Positions 33,924-43,075 are shown, counted from the first letter of the stretch. The stretch: DNA of 64,000 nucleotides from Chloroflexi bacterium HGW-Chloroflexi-3 (GCA_002842045.1 PHBX01000011.1:62001-126000); one strand, 5' to 3'. The notes: generated by a model from the sequence alone, not told the origin. Numbers and translations are program-made.

Positions 33924-35786
33924 ATGCTAAAATTTTTTTCCACTTTACGCAGTCGATTAATTTTGATCATCATTTTGACAGCTGTTCCCGGTATACTGTT
34001 GTTGGTACAGGTGGGTCTCAACCAGCGCGAGGCTGCCAAACAGGATACCCTGAATGAGGTTATTCACCTGGCAAGGGTAGCCTCCAGTGTGGAAGCCCTG
34101 ATGGTTGATAACGCCAAATCATTTTTATTGACCGTATCCCATCTACCTACTATGCGCGAACAGAATTATGATGAATGCAATGCCATCTTCTGGCATATGT
34201 TTGAGGAACATTTTGAATACTACTCTGCCTTTTACGTGGCTGATTTACAAGGAAATATTGTCTGCAGCCCACCGGAAAAACATGCCCCCCCGGATTTCGA
34301 AGAATGTGACCATTATCAAAGATTGATCAAAGCCGATGATTTCACCTTAAGTGGTTATCACATCTGCCGGGTGACCGGGAAAGCGGTCATGTCGGTGGGT
34401 TATCCTGTGTATGATATGCAGGATCAATTTACGAATGTAGCCAATGTGTCCCTGGACTTGATCTGGTTTTACGATTTTGCGAAGTCTGCCGGGCTACCAG
34501 ATGGCGGCGAATTAATTGTCATGGATGAAGCTGGAACGATTCTTTCGCATTACCCCGATAATGACCGCTGGCGTGGATACCGGTTGCCAGACTCCAATAT
34601 CGTGGCGCAATTGTGGGCGCAAAAAAGTGGCTATTTAATTGGTGAAGGATTGAGCGGTGAGGAGACAATTTACGCCATCAGTGATATACATGGCACCGCT
34701 GGCAATCTGTCGGTGATTATGGGGTTGCCAACCCGGATTGCATTTAAAACCGCCAATTTCACCCTGCAGCGAAATCTGTCCATCATGGTGGTGGTGGTCT
34801 TGCTGGTGTTGACCTTTATGTGGTTCCTGGGGGATGCCTTGATTATCCGCCAGGCGAGAGCCCTGGTGGATGCCACCCAGAAATTGGCCAAGGGGGATCT
34901 GACGGCGCGTACCGGCATCTCTTATAAAGAAGGTGAACTGGGACAGCTGGCGCAGTCCTTCGATGATATGGCGGATGAAATTGCTGAAAGGGATGCGGAA
35001 CGTAATCGTCAGGAAGCAGCTTTAAAGGAGTATACAATCAATCTGGAACACAGCAACGAAGAACTGCGCAATTTCACCAACATTGCTTCGCATGATTTGC
35101 AAGAACCATTGCGTAAAATCCAGACCTTTGGCGAGATGTTACAGGATCGCTATAGCGGTCAACTGGATCCCCGCGGGATCAATTATCTGCAGCGCATGCG
35201 CGATGCGGCAGCCAGGATGCAGCTTTTATTGAGTGAAACCCTGACCTTCTCACGTTCCATCAATAAACAATACCAGTTCAGTAAGGTGAACCTGGAACCG
35301 GTTGTCCGGCAGGTGTCAATTGACCTGGATTGGCAGGTGGAGCAAAAACAGGCAAAGGTGGTGATCTCCGATTTGCCTACCATCGAAGGAGATGAGGTGC
35401 AGCTCACCCAATTATTCCAGAATCTGATCAGCAATGCGCTAAAATTCCATTCACCCGGGCGGCAACCGGAAATCAATATTTACAGCCCGTATCCCAGGGA
35501 CGTGACGGACAACGAGGGGATGTGTGAAATCCGCGTGCAGGATAACGGCATTGGCTTTAACGAAAAATACCTGGATCGCATCTTCCAACCCTTCCAGCGA
35601 CTGGATGCCAGTGGGGAATTTCCCGGAATAGGTATGGGGCTGACGATCTGCCGAAAAATTGTTGATAACCATGGCGGCACCATCTCCGCGCATAGCTCAC
35701 CCGGTAAGGGTACCACCTTTGTGGTACGATTGCCGAAGATACAATTTAAAGAAAGGCTTAACAATCATGAAAACGATACAGACTAA
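33924..35786 (+). CDS. Membrane sensor histidine kinase (Cache-HAMP-HisKA-HATPase)
   Basis: Sensor kinase of 620 residues. A first membrane helix at about 8-30 is followed by an extracytoplasmic double-Cache-like sensor to about residue 275, then a second helix (LSIMVVVVLLVLTFMWFLGD), a HAMP domain (ALVDATQKLAKGDLTARTGI), a short coiled coil, and HisKA with the phosphate-accepting His in NIASHDLQEPLRKIQTFGEM. The ATPase domain has the N box (NLISNALKFHS), G1 (DNGIGFN) and G2 (GIGMGLTICRKIV). The H-box variant HDLQEPL is common in kinases paired with stand-alone receivers. Its 3' end overlaps the response-regulator gene by 20 bp. Confidence 0.9.
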   Translation: MLKFFSTLRSRLILIIILTAVPGILLLVQVGLNQREAAKQDTLNEVIHLARVASSVEALMVDNAKSFLLTVSHLPTMREQNYDECNAIFWHMFEEHFEYYSAFYVADLQGNIVCSPPEKHAPPDFEECDHYQRLIKADDFTLSGYHICRVTGKAVMSVGYPVYDMQDQFTNVANVSLDLIWFYDFAKSAGLPDGGELIVMDEAGTILSHYPDNDRWRGYRLPDSNIVAQLWAQKSGYLIGEGLSGEETIYAISDIHGTAGNLSVIMGLPTRIAFKTANFTLQRNLSIMVVVVLLVLTFMWFLGDALIIRQARALVDATQKLAKGDLTARTGISYKEGELGQLAQSFDDMADEIAERDAERNRQEAALKEYTINLEHSNEELRNFTNIASHDLQEPLRKIQTFGEMLQDRYSGQLDPRGINYLQRMRDAAARMQLLLSETLTFSRSINKQYQFSKVNLEPVVRQVSIDLDWQVEQKQAKVVISDLPTIEGDEVQLTQLFQNLISNALKFHSPGRQPEINIYSPYPRDVTDNEGMCEIRVQDNGIGFNEKYLDRIFQPFQRLDASGEFPGIGMGLTICRKIVDNHGGTISAHSSPGKGTTFVVRLPKIQFKERLNNHENDTD

Positions 35787-36234
35787 AAAAATTATCCTGT
35801 TGGTGGAGGATGACCCGGATGATATTTACCTGATTGGGGAAGCCATCGATGAATGCCAGATGAACGCCCAGCTTTATATTGTGGAGGATGGCGAGCAGAT
35901 GCTGGATTATTTACATCAAAAAGGGGATTATTCTGATCCTGATCTGGCTCCCCGTCCGGATTTAATTTTATTGGACCTGAACATGCCACGCAAGGATGGA
36001 CGCGAAGCCCTGGCGGAGTTAAAAGAGGATCCCGATCTGCGGGGTATTCCGGTGGTGGTGCTGACCACCTCCAGTGCTGAACGGGATATGAAATTCTCGT
36101 ATGCACAGGGCGCCAGTGGCTTTGTGACCAAACCGGTCAGTTTCAGCGGGTTGCGCGAGGCAGTCTGTAAAATTGGGGATTACTGGATCCGCACGGTGCA
36201 GCTGCCGGAGGAAAAACCAGGGGAAGAATCTTAA
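35767..36234 (+). CDS. Stand-alone response regulator (Rcp1-like receiver)
   Basis: Single receiver domain of 155 residues without an output domain. The acidic pair is in LLVEDDPDDIYLI, the phospho-acceptor Asp in DLILLDLNMPRKDGREALAE, the Thr in VVVLTTSSAERD and the Lys in SGFVTKPVSFSGL. The double-Asp N-terminus and length fit Rcp1-type receivers that partner phytochrome-like or HDLQEPL kinases. The ATG at 35767 lies inside the end of the kinase gene, so translation is coupled. How the signal leaves this receiver is not clear; a phosphorelay or protein-protein output is likely. Confidence 0.88.
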   Translation: MKTIQTKKIILLVEDDPDDIYLIGEAIDECQMNAQLYIVEDGEQMLDYLHQKGDYSDPDLAPRPDLILLDLNMPRKDGREALAELKEDPDLRGIPVVVLTTSSAERDMKFSYAQGASGFVTKPVSFSGLREAVCKIGDYWIRTVQLPEEKPGEES

Positions 36235-36243
36235 TCTCAGTAT

Positions 36244-36281
36244 GGGCGTTTTTGGAAGGCGATCACTTTCCAAAAACACCC
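36244..36281. repeat. Dispersed hairpin repeat, copy e
   Basis: GGGCGTTTTTGGAA faces TTCCAAAAACACCC with the same C-A mismatch as copy d. It lies in the 53-bp gap between the convergent response regulator and BTAD regulator genes. Confidence 0.65.
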
Positions 36282-36287
36282 AAATTT

Positions 36288-37637
36288 TTATTTCTGGTTC
36301 TGATGGATATTCTGCTGCAGGCGGTCGGTGCGCATGGCGATATCGGCTACATTAATAAGGGTGGCCGGGTCGCGCCCATCCTGCGGGTAAAGGCTCCAGC
36401 CAATCGCCAGGCGGGTTGGGATACGTTGCTCCAGCAAATGGAGTGGTGAATTCATGGCTTTGCTGATCTTGTTGATGATGCCCGGCACCACTGCCGGATC
36501 GTGAATGTCCTCCAGCACCAGCACGTATTCGTTGTCATTGACCTTCGCCACGGTATCATCCTCACGTACAGTGCCTGCCAGGCGGCGCGCCAGCAACACC
36601 TCGATCTGCTTCTTTAATTCCGGTGTCATGTGCTCGTGATACGGAAAAGAAATGGATAGCGAGATCAGCAACGCGTTGCTCTGATTGCGTTTCATCCTCA
36701 TCAAGGCATGCCGTAAGCGGTCCATGAAGATGATACGCAGGGGCATCTCAGTGTTCGGGTCATACAAAGGACCGGTCGGTGGTTTCAATGGACGGGTACC
36801 GCGCGTGGATTTTGGTAACTTGCCTGCCAGACTACCCGTATCGATGCGCTCAATCGGCTGGTTGTTGAGGATCATGCTATATAACTGTTGCGTTTCGGGT
36901 GAGGGTTCGATACCCAGTTCACGCGCGATGATCGATTTGCACAACTGGTATTGATGCAGGGCGGCGTTACGGCGGCCGCTTTTGGTGAGCAGACGCATCA
37001 ATAAGCGATGCGCACTTTCTTCCAGCGGCGCCATTTCCACATAGCGCCAGGCGTATTTGTATGCCTGATCGAAATTGGAGCGGTGATAATAAGCCCTGGC
37101 AAGCGATTGCAGGGTGATGATCATGCTGCGGAAATAGCGTTCGCGGTTGAAAACGGCCCATTCCTGAAAACCAGTGACCTCGTTCAGAATCAGATCGCTC
37201 AAAAAGTCGCCACGATACAGGTCAACCGCTTCTTCCAGTTGATTGATGCACTCCTGGCAGTTGTGCAAATCGATGTGCGGGTGCAATTTACTGCTCTGGA
37301 TATAACCATCAAAGGCGGTTGTGTCCATCCAGACGTGTTTATGCATGAACTCAATCGACTCATCGCTGACCTCCAGAAAATCAGCGATCTGCTCCTCACC
37401 GCCAAAGGCTTTACGCAGCCCGAGCATGGCCTGGCGCAGATTCATGCGTGCGTAGGTCTCCGGGCGATTCGGCCAGAAGAACTCCGCCACTTTTTCACGT
37501 GATTGTAGACGCGGTGGTTCCTCTGCCATGTAAGCGAGTAAAGCCCGCTCCTTGCGGGTACGCAGGATTTCAGTGAGGTCATTGCCATCAAGGTGCACCC
37601 GGAAGGTGCCGAGGAGAGAAATTTCGAGTCTGCTCAT
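36288..37637 (-). CDS. SARP/BTAD-type transcriptional regulator fused to a degenerate GGDEF domain
   Basis: Regulator of 449 residues. The N-terminal 100 residues are an OmpR-like winged helix (LEISLLGTFRVHLDGNDLTE, ERALLAYMAEEPPRLQSREK, MNLRQAMLGLRKAFGG). Residues 105-265 form a bacterial transcriptional activation domain of TPR-like helices (LYRGDFLSDL, YVEMAPLEESAHRLLMRLLT, ALHQYQLCKSIIARELGIEP). After a basic linker, residues 305-449 resemble a GGDEF fold (DRLRHALMRMKRNQSNALLI to RLAIGWSLYPQDGRDPATLI). The catalytic site reads VNDNEYVLVLED in place of GGDEF, so it should not make c-di-GMP. Three 11-bp direct repeats lie 11-43 bp upstream of the ATG. Confidence 0.82.
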   Translation of the reverse strand: MSRLEISLLGTFRVHLDGNDLTEILRTRKERALLAYMAEEPPRLQSREKVAEFFWPNRPETYARMNLRQAMLGLRKAFGGEEQIADFLEVSDESIEFMHKHVWMDTTAFDGYIQSSKLHPHIDLHNCQECINQLEEAVDLYRGDFLSDLILNEVTGFQEWAVFNRERYFRSMIITLQSLARAYYHRSNFDQAYKYAWRYVEMAPLEESAHRLLMRLLTKSGRRNAALHQYQLCKSIIARELGIEPSPETQQLYSMILNNQPIERIDTGSLAGKLPKSTRGTRPLKPPTGPLYDPNTEMPLRIIFMDRLRHALMRMKRNQSNALLISLSISFPYHEHMTPELKKQIEVLLARRLAGTVREDDTVAKVNDNEYVLVLEDIHDPAVVPGIINKISKAMNSPLHLLEQRIPTRLAIGWSLYPQDGRDPATLINVADIAMRTDRLQQNIHQNQK

Positions 37638-37647
37638 TTTTCTAATC

Positions 37648-37680
37648 TTAATTCACGCTTAATTCACGCTGAATTCACAA
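37648..37680. promoter_or_regulatory. Three 11-bp direct repeats, candidate SARP operator
   Basis: TTAATTCACGC, TTAATTCACGC and TGAATTCACAA follow each other with an exact 11-bp period at 37648, 37659 and 37670. SARP-type proteins bind direct repeats on one helix face with this spacing. The site lies between the BTAD regulator gene and the small gene at 37741, so it could serve either or both. Confidence 0.6.
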
Positions 37681-37740
37681 GCCGTACACGGCGGATGTGG
37701 ATAATGAGAGCAACCATGGTTCATATAAAGGCCGGATTCT

Positions 37741-37974
37741 ATGCATGAGCAAAATATAAACTACTTCTCTTACTTGTTACGGGTGTGGAAAGACAGCGTT
37801 GATGGAGAATGGCATGCATCTTTACAGGATGTCGTCAGCGGGGAGTGCCACCATTATCCGACTCTGTATGAATTATATGTCAATTTATGGGATTTGACGA
37901 ATGAAAACGTCAATCATCCCGAGCGTAGTCCGTTTGAACCGTTTAGGCAGCAATATGCGAAAAAATTAGAATAG
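37741..37974 (+). CDS. Small conserved protein adjacent to the BTAD regulator (77 aa)
   Basis: Protein of 77 residues. The pattern YFSYLLRVWKDSVDGEWHAS then LQDVVSGECHHYPTLYELYV resembles a group of small Chloroflexota proteins that start S-Y-L-L-R-L-W, then W-R-A-S-L-x-D/E, T-G-E-R, and F-x-x-L-x-x-L. Their function is not established. A TATAAA box at 37724-37729 lies only 12 bp upstream of the ATG, so the leader is very short. It is transcribed divergently from the BTAD regulator and reads toward the surface-protein and cytochrome genes. Confidence 0.6.
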   Translation: MHEQNINYFSYLLRVWKDSVDGEWHASLQDVVSGECHHYPTLYELYVNLWDLTNENVNHPERSPFEPFRQQYAKKLE

Positions 37975-38053
37975 GAGTGTGTATGCAGAGAAATAACAGA
38001 GGGAATTTTCTTATTTTCACTCAATCAAATTTTCTAGAATAGGAGGAATGATA

Positions 38054-41000
38054 ATGAAAGGAAAAAAGTTTTTATGGAGTTTTTTGACGGTTATCATGCT
38101 GCTGAGCATGACCGTCGGTGCGGCTCTGGCGGAGGACGGCGCGCTTTTCAGGCGTGACATCTCCAAAACGCCAGATAACGAGACAGAAAAAGCGGCCATC
38201 TATATGATGGATTTCTATGTCCCGGCACAGGCTTCGACTGGTCTGGTTGGCCCTGTTGATAACTACTTATTAGCAGATGGAGAAACTGCAGGATATGTTG
38301 CCCGTGATTATGCCAAACCTTTGATTACAGTCTGGATTGATGACCTGCACCCCGTTGAGGAAACTAAAGGTGGTGTTACCTTTGGGAATTTCGATGCCTT
38401 TGTAGGCGTCTCACTAGATGATGGTACGTCCTGGAAGACCACCAATCTCTCACGCTCATCCGACCTGTCATCCTTTACTTTAAAGAATGGTTATGCCTAC
38501 CCAGGTGATGTGCATAATGTTGTTCATCAGGTAGCTGGTGACAACATCTTTGTTGCCTGGGTCAGCAAATATTGTGATGGAGGTACACCGTTATATAAAT
38601 TAGATCCTTCACTTGATGCGACTTATTTGGGAGATTTGGAATCGACCTACGGTAAAGATGCTGTTTATCTGTACGATCTTTTTGGAGTAAATGGCACTCA
38701 GAGATCTGTGGATTATGCACTTCAAGGATTTCCGGATGTAGGAGAGGTTCCATACTCCTGTGTATGGACAGCGCGAGGTAAGCTATTAGCTGGTGATGAT
38801 CCAAAAACAGAAGATAAAACTGAAGCAACTTATGTAATGTGGACCAAACCCGAACGTCTGACTTCTGGATCACGCGATGCCAACTTACCCGCGGTAGATT
38901 GTGCAGCAGGTGCAGGTTGTGTTCTAACCTGGCAGGAAGACCCGGAAGGTTTACGTCCCGGTCAAGGGCTTGGACCTGGTGAAGGTTGGTCAGGAGCGGT
39001 AGCCAACCAGAAAACTGATATCTGGTATTCATACATCAACTTTAATGACTTCGATTTGGTGTTCGATTCCGCACTAACTGTAGCTGCTCCATTAACAATG
39101 GCAGAGTATGCTTTGTCCACAGATACTACATTACCAAAACCGTATGTACCAATGGCGATACCCACCCGACTTACAGATAACAATATGTGTAAGGCAACGA
39201 ACAGTGATCCTTATTGTTACATTGATTTTGATGACATTGATGCCATTGATCCATTAGCTCTACCCACAGCGCCAACAGCTGATTCGGACTTCTGCGCGAC
39301 CCAAATTTCCTGGCTCAATCCAGGAGGAACATCACTGAAACTATGTGTCACAGAAGACAATCGCTTGTTGAATGGGCGTGTAGCATCCACTCGAGTCAGA
39401 TTAAATCTCAAACCCTATACCAAAACCGATGGCACAGGCTCTGCCTGGGTGATTATGGGCACTGAAGAAAATAAAGCGATGGGTGAAATACTGGTTAATG
39501 AGGAACCAATCGATATTGGAAAGGATATGTGGTATTACAGCTTTGATATGTTTGACCACCCATTGGTCGATCAAGGTGGTTTTGCCAATCAACCAGCCCA
39601 ATGCAAATTTGATGCTTCCGTAGATGATCCTTTGTGCACTGGTATCAATGAGGGTGAATTTTACCCGGTACAGACAGATGCCAGAGGATTTGAGTATTAC
39701 CTGACTGAGATTTCACGTCGCTTTGCCTTAACCACCAACTCAGTTTCAGCAGCGGCTGGTTCAGAGAGCGGTTTGGCCGCGATGATGATCTACAAACAGG
39801 GCATCATTAACCAGGGTGGACCCGCTGACATCATGCTGCGCCGTGTGGTAATCCCTGAGGATTTTGATCCAGCTGTGGATAACCCCTATGCCTTCGAGAA
39901 CATGGCTTGTGATGAATGGCTTTACACCGATGGCAGCAACCCTAATTACCTCAAAGGTCTTTGTCTCTCCCCAGCGATCAATATCTCTGGTACCACGATT
40001 GTTGAATGTACTTCAGGAACAGGTAATGATGCTTGCGCGGATACATTCCCGGTGAACAATGATGGTTCGAATACCAGCGGTGGAGATTTCCCCAAAGTCT
40101 TTGAGTGGCGTAATTGTGATGGCTCTTCTATTGATGGCTGCGAGGATGACAATGACCTGGATGACCAGACCTGGGAGAATCCCTTCGATGTAGCCAAAGG
40201 TCACCGCGGTTTCCTGGATGGGGACTTTGTGATGATGATGTATGCCTGGTCTCCCAACTGGAACTCCAATGCTGTCGGAAATGACCACTACAACCTTTAT
40301 GCACGACGTTCATTCGACGGTGGTCTAACCTGGACGACCACACCGGCTGATCTGGGTGGGGTTGGTACAACATGGACAGAAAACTATTACGGTGCGACCA
40401 TTGGTGAATTTGTTCCTTACGAATGGACATTTGCTGCTGGTGAATTTGAACAGGCACGCAATGTTTCACAATTGAACGGTAACAAGATCACCATTCTGGA
40501 TCCACGCTACAGCCCGACCGGTGGACTCAAGCTATACCCGACCATTCGTACGGATTGGTTGACGGCCAATGGCTTCTCCTTTGAGGGATTACCATACGAT
40601 GATGATTTAGAACGAGATCGTTCCAAATTCTTCATGGTCTATGAGACCGGTGACAATACAACCGTTCGTGATGGAGAAGCAGTCCCATTGAATCTCTATT
40701 ACAGCCGGGCCACGGTGTTTGGAGATGTCTGGGAAGTAATGGATTACATGACTGACAAAGATGATCTAGTCCTCGATCGCTGGCCGTGGTTAGAAAACAA
40801 AGATGAGATTCTCTCAGGTGAAGCTGGTATGCTTGCCAACCCGGGTGGCACCTTCATGTATGCGGTCTGGAACCAATGGGAAGAAGAAATCACCCATTAT
40901 GTGGATGATTACGGGATCGAATACGAGGAAGAACTGGTTTTCAACAGCGATATCATCTTCCGACGGTTAATATATCTGCCAGATGATACGACAGTTGAAG

Positions 41001-41464
41001 TAAACTTGCCGCCTGTTGCGAGCATACTTGCCACCTCTCAAGAGGTCTATGGGGTCACAGAAGATCAAATTATCAGTCTACTTGCAACTGCACGTGACCT
41101 TGATAAGATGGGAGACGAAACCCTTGATCCAATCCAGGAGTATGTCTGGACAATCAATGGTGTGGCAATACCAGAAGAGTATCAAGATGCATTCAAGGAA
41201 ATGGGTTTTGACTGTTTCAAAGACAAACAATGTAATGCACCAGCCCGTGTAGTTTCCGGTCACTGGGATGGCTATCAATTCCAGCAACCTGGTTGGTCTG
41301 GGCAGAATAATTACAACCTGGGTTGGTATGAATTTGCCTTGCAGGTTAAAGACAATGACGATCCTGCCAAATGGTCGAAGATTGTAAAGGTAAAGAAATA
41401 CATTGCCAACAATGCAACTGATTTGCCTGGTTTCCGCATCTTCTTGCCTTTGACATCAAAGTAA
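38054..41464 (+). CDS. Large secreted protein with Asp-box repeats (choice-of-anchor-like)
   Basis: Exported protein of about 1136 residues. The signal peptide is clear (MKGKKFLWSF, hydrophobic core, AALAED). ATG 38054 is preferred to 38048 because AGGAGG lies 7 nt before it. Two Asp-box motifs typical of sialidase-like propellers are visible (VSLDDGTSWKT near residue 120 and RRSFDGGLTWTT near 750). Overall it resembles large choice-of-anchor-type surface proteins, though the exact family was not verified. It ends GFRIFLPLTSK, a tail also seen on the next protein. It has scattered Cys pairs but no CXXCH heme site. It may be the surface partner of the downstream cytochromes; this rests on context alone. 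Confidence 0.7.
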   Translation: MKGKKFLWSFLTVIMLLSMTVGAALAEDGALFRRDISKTPDNETEKAAIYMMDFYVPAQASTGLVGPVDNYLLADGETAGYVARDYAKPLITVWIDDLHPVEETKGGVTFGNFDAFVGVSLDDGTSWKTTNLSRSSDLSSFTLKNGYAYPGDVHNVVHQVAGDNIFVAWVSKYCDGGTPLYKLDPSLDATYLGDLESTYGKDAVYLYDLFGVNGTQRSVDYALQGFPDVGEVPYSCVWTARGKLLAGDDPKTEDKTEATYVMWTKPERLTSGSRDANLPAVDCAAGAGCVLTWQEDPEGLRPGQGLGPGEGWSGAVANQKTDIWYSYINFNDFDLVFDSALTVAAPLTMAEYALSTDTTLPKPYVPMAIPTRLTDNNMCKATNSDPYCYIDFDDIDAIDPLALPTAPTADSDFCATQISWLNPGGTSLKLCVTEDNRLLNGRVASTRVRLNLKPYTKTDGTGSAWVIMGTEENKAMGEILVNEEPIDIGKDMWYYSFDMFDHPLVDQGGFANQPAQCKFDASVDDPLCTGINEGEFYPVQTDARGFEYYLTEISRRFALTTNSVSAAAGSESGLAAMMIYKQGIINQGGPADIMLRRVVIPEDFDPAVDNPYAFENMACDEWLYTDGSNPNYLKGLCLSPAINISGTTIVECTSGTGNDACADTFPVNNDGSNTSGGDFPKVFEWRNCDGSSIDGCEDDNDLDDQTWENPFDVAKGHRGFLDGDFVMMMYAWSPNWNSNAVGNDHYNLYARRSFDGGLTWTTTPADLGGVGTTWTENYYGATIGEFVPYEWTFAAGEFEQARNVSQLNGNKITILDPRYSPTGGLKLYPTIRTDWLTANGFSFEGLPYDDDLERDRSKFFMVYETGDNTTVRDGEAVPLNLYYSRATVFGDVWEVMDYMTDKDDLVLDRWPWLENKDEILSGEAGMLANPGGTFMYAVWNQWEEEITHYVDDYGIEYEEELVFNSDIIFRRLIYLPDDTTVEVNLPPVASILATSQEVYGVTEDQIISLLATARDLDKMGDETLDPIQEYVWTINGVAIPEEYQDAFKEMGFDCFKDKQCNAPARVVSGHWDGYQFQQPGWSGQNNYNLGWYEFALQVKDNDDPAKWSKIVKVKKYIANNATDLPGFRIFLPLTSK

Positions 41465-41489
41465 CCAATTTCACTGTCCCATGATGAGT

Positions 41490-41521
41490 GGCGCCTGTCT
41501 GAACCTGATCGGGCAGGCGCC
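41490..41521 (+). repeat. Hairpin between the two secreted-protein genes
   Basis: GGCGCCTG (41490-41497) pairs with CAGGCGCC (41514-41521), loop 16 nt. No T-run follows and the next ATG is only 14 bp away, so it may stabilise mRNA ends or modulate translation rather than terminate. Confidence 0.45.
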
Positions 41522-41535
41522 CAGGGAAAGTAATA

Positions 41536-43044
41536 ATGAAAACAAAAACCCGAATCCCAATCCTATCTCTGATCACGATCAGCTTGCTGGTGGTTTCCAT
41601 TTCTGTTACTCTATCCCATTTGAGCAGTGTAAATGCTGAATCAGCTACAATTTTATCGACATATCCGAGCTGGTTTTTCAACGGCAAGGATTCGGGTGAA
41701 AATATGGGCAGCGCGGTCAGTGGTGTGGGTGATGTGAATGGAGATGGAAAAGCTGATGTACTGGTTGGGGCACAAAAACACACGTTGACACTGTACAGGG
41801 AAGGGGCAGCCTTCTTATTTTACAGTTCCGGCGGTGGTTTGTCGAGTTTTCCCGATTGGAAAATGGGCAGTGGACAACAGGGAGCGATGTTTGGATGCGC
41901 GACCGATTACCTGGGAGACGTCAATTCAGATGGTTATGATGATGTCGTAATCGGTGCCTGTGAGTATAACCTGCTGGATGGTTCGACGGTTGCTATATCG
42001 AAAGTAGGCGCGGCTTACGTGTATTATGGAGGTCAAAACTTTAATGCAAAGACTAGTGCTGACTGGAGTTTGTTAGGCGATCAGGCTGATGCGAAATTGG
42101 GTTCAGCGGTCAGTGGTTACATCAATGACCATCAATCTGCAGGAGTAAAGTATGCGGATCTTCTGGTAGGTACACCTTTTTATAATAGTGAAGAAAAAAC
42201 CAATAATGGCAGAGTCTCTTTATATCTGGGTTCAGCCTCCGGGTTAGCAACAGCATCTGTTTGGGAAGTGTTTGGTGAAAATTCTGCCGCATTATTTGGA
42301 AGTGCAGTTGATAATGCCGGCGATGTGAACGGGGATGGATACGACGATGTGATTATTGGCGCCCCTCGTCCGACCAACATTGGCTATGCTTATGTTTATC
42401 AAAATTCTGACAGTGGGCTCACGTCTTCGTTTTCATGGAGAGGTTCGGATGAGAAAGGTGGTTCATCGTTTGGTGCTACGGTAGCTGGTGTTGGTGATGT
42501 TAACAATGATGGCTATGATGATGTTCTGGTAGGTGCTCCCAATAAGAAAGTTTTGATAGATGGTACTTACCAATCAACGGGATGTGTATTTCTTTACCTG
42601 GGCTCCTCCAGCGGTTTAGTCACGACACCTTCCTGGGAAAAATGTTCGAATCAACCTGGTAGCATGTTCGGTGCGAGCGTAGCTGCTGCTGGAGATATGA
42701 ATGGTGATGGGTATGCTGATTTTCTGGTAGGTGTGCCATTTTATTCAGTCAGCAATGAAAAACAAGGTGCGGTTTATCTGTTTTTTGGCAGCAGTGGCAG
42801 TATTGGTGTCAAAGGTGATTATTATGAGAGCACTTATGGCAACAAAGCCGACACCGAATTTGGGACTTCAGTCAGCAGCGCAGGGGATGTCAACAACGAT
42901 GGTCTTCTGGATGTGATTGTAGGTGCACCGAATTACAAAGCCAGCGGATTTCGGGTTGGGCGTGCCATGACGTACTATGCTGGAATTCCGGGAATCCCTG
43001 ATGTTGAAATATTCACAGTATTTTTACCAAATATTCTAAAGTAA
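41536..43044 (+). CDS. Secreted FG-GAP (integrin-alpha-like) beta-propeller protein
   Basis: Exported protein of 502 residues. After a signal peptide (KTKTRIPILSLITISLLVVS, cleavage near residue 36) seven FG-GAP repeats span the molecule, making a complete seven-bladed propeller. Calcium-binding loops include GDVNGDGKADVLVGA, GDVNSDGYDDVVIGA, GDVNGDGYDDVIIGA, GDVNNDGYDDVLVGA, GDMNGDGYADFLVGV and GDVNNDGLLDVIVGA; one blade lacks the acidic loop. The C-terminus ends EIFTVFLPNILK, similar to the preceding protein. It lies 71 bp after that gene and 31 bp before the cytochrome b gene, which suggests one operon. Ligand unknown. Confidence 0.87.
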   Translation: MKTKTRIPILSLITISLLVVSISVTLSHLSSVNAESATILSTYPSWFFNGKDSGENMGSAVSGVGDVNGDGKADVLVGAQKHTLTLYREGAAFLFYSSGGGLSSFPDWKMGSGQQGAMFGCATDYLGDVNSDGYDDVVIGACEYNLLDGSTVAISKVGAAYVYYGGQNFNAKTSADWSLLGDQADAKLGSAVSGYINDHQSAGVKYADLLVGTPFYNSEEKTNNGRVSLYLGSASGLATASVWEVFGENSAALFGSAVDNAGDVNGDGYDDVIIGAPRPTNIGYAYVYQNSDSGLTSSFSWRGSDEKGGSSFGATVAGVGDVNNDGYDDVLVGAPNKKVLIDGTYQSTGCVFLYLGSSSGLVTTPSWEKCSNQPGSMFGASVAAAGDMNGDGYADFLVGVPFYSVSNEKQGAVYLFFGSSGSIGVKGDYYESTYGNKADTEFGTSVSSAGDVNNDGLLDVIVGAPNYKASGFRVGRAMTYYAGIPGIPDVEIFTVFLPNILK

Positions 43045-43075
43045 AAAATTCATTTTGTTGTAAAGGAAGACGACG

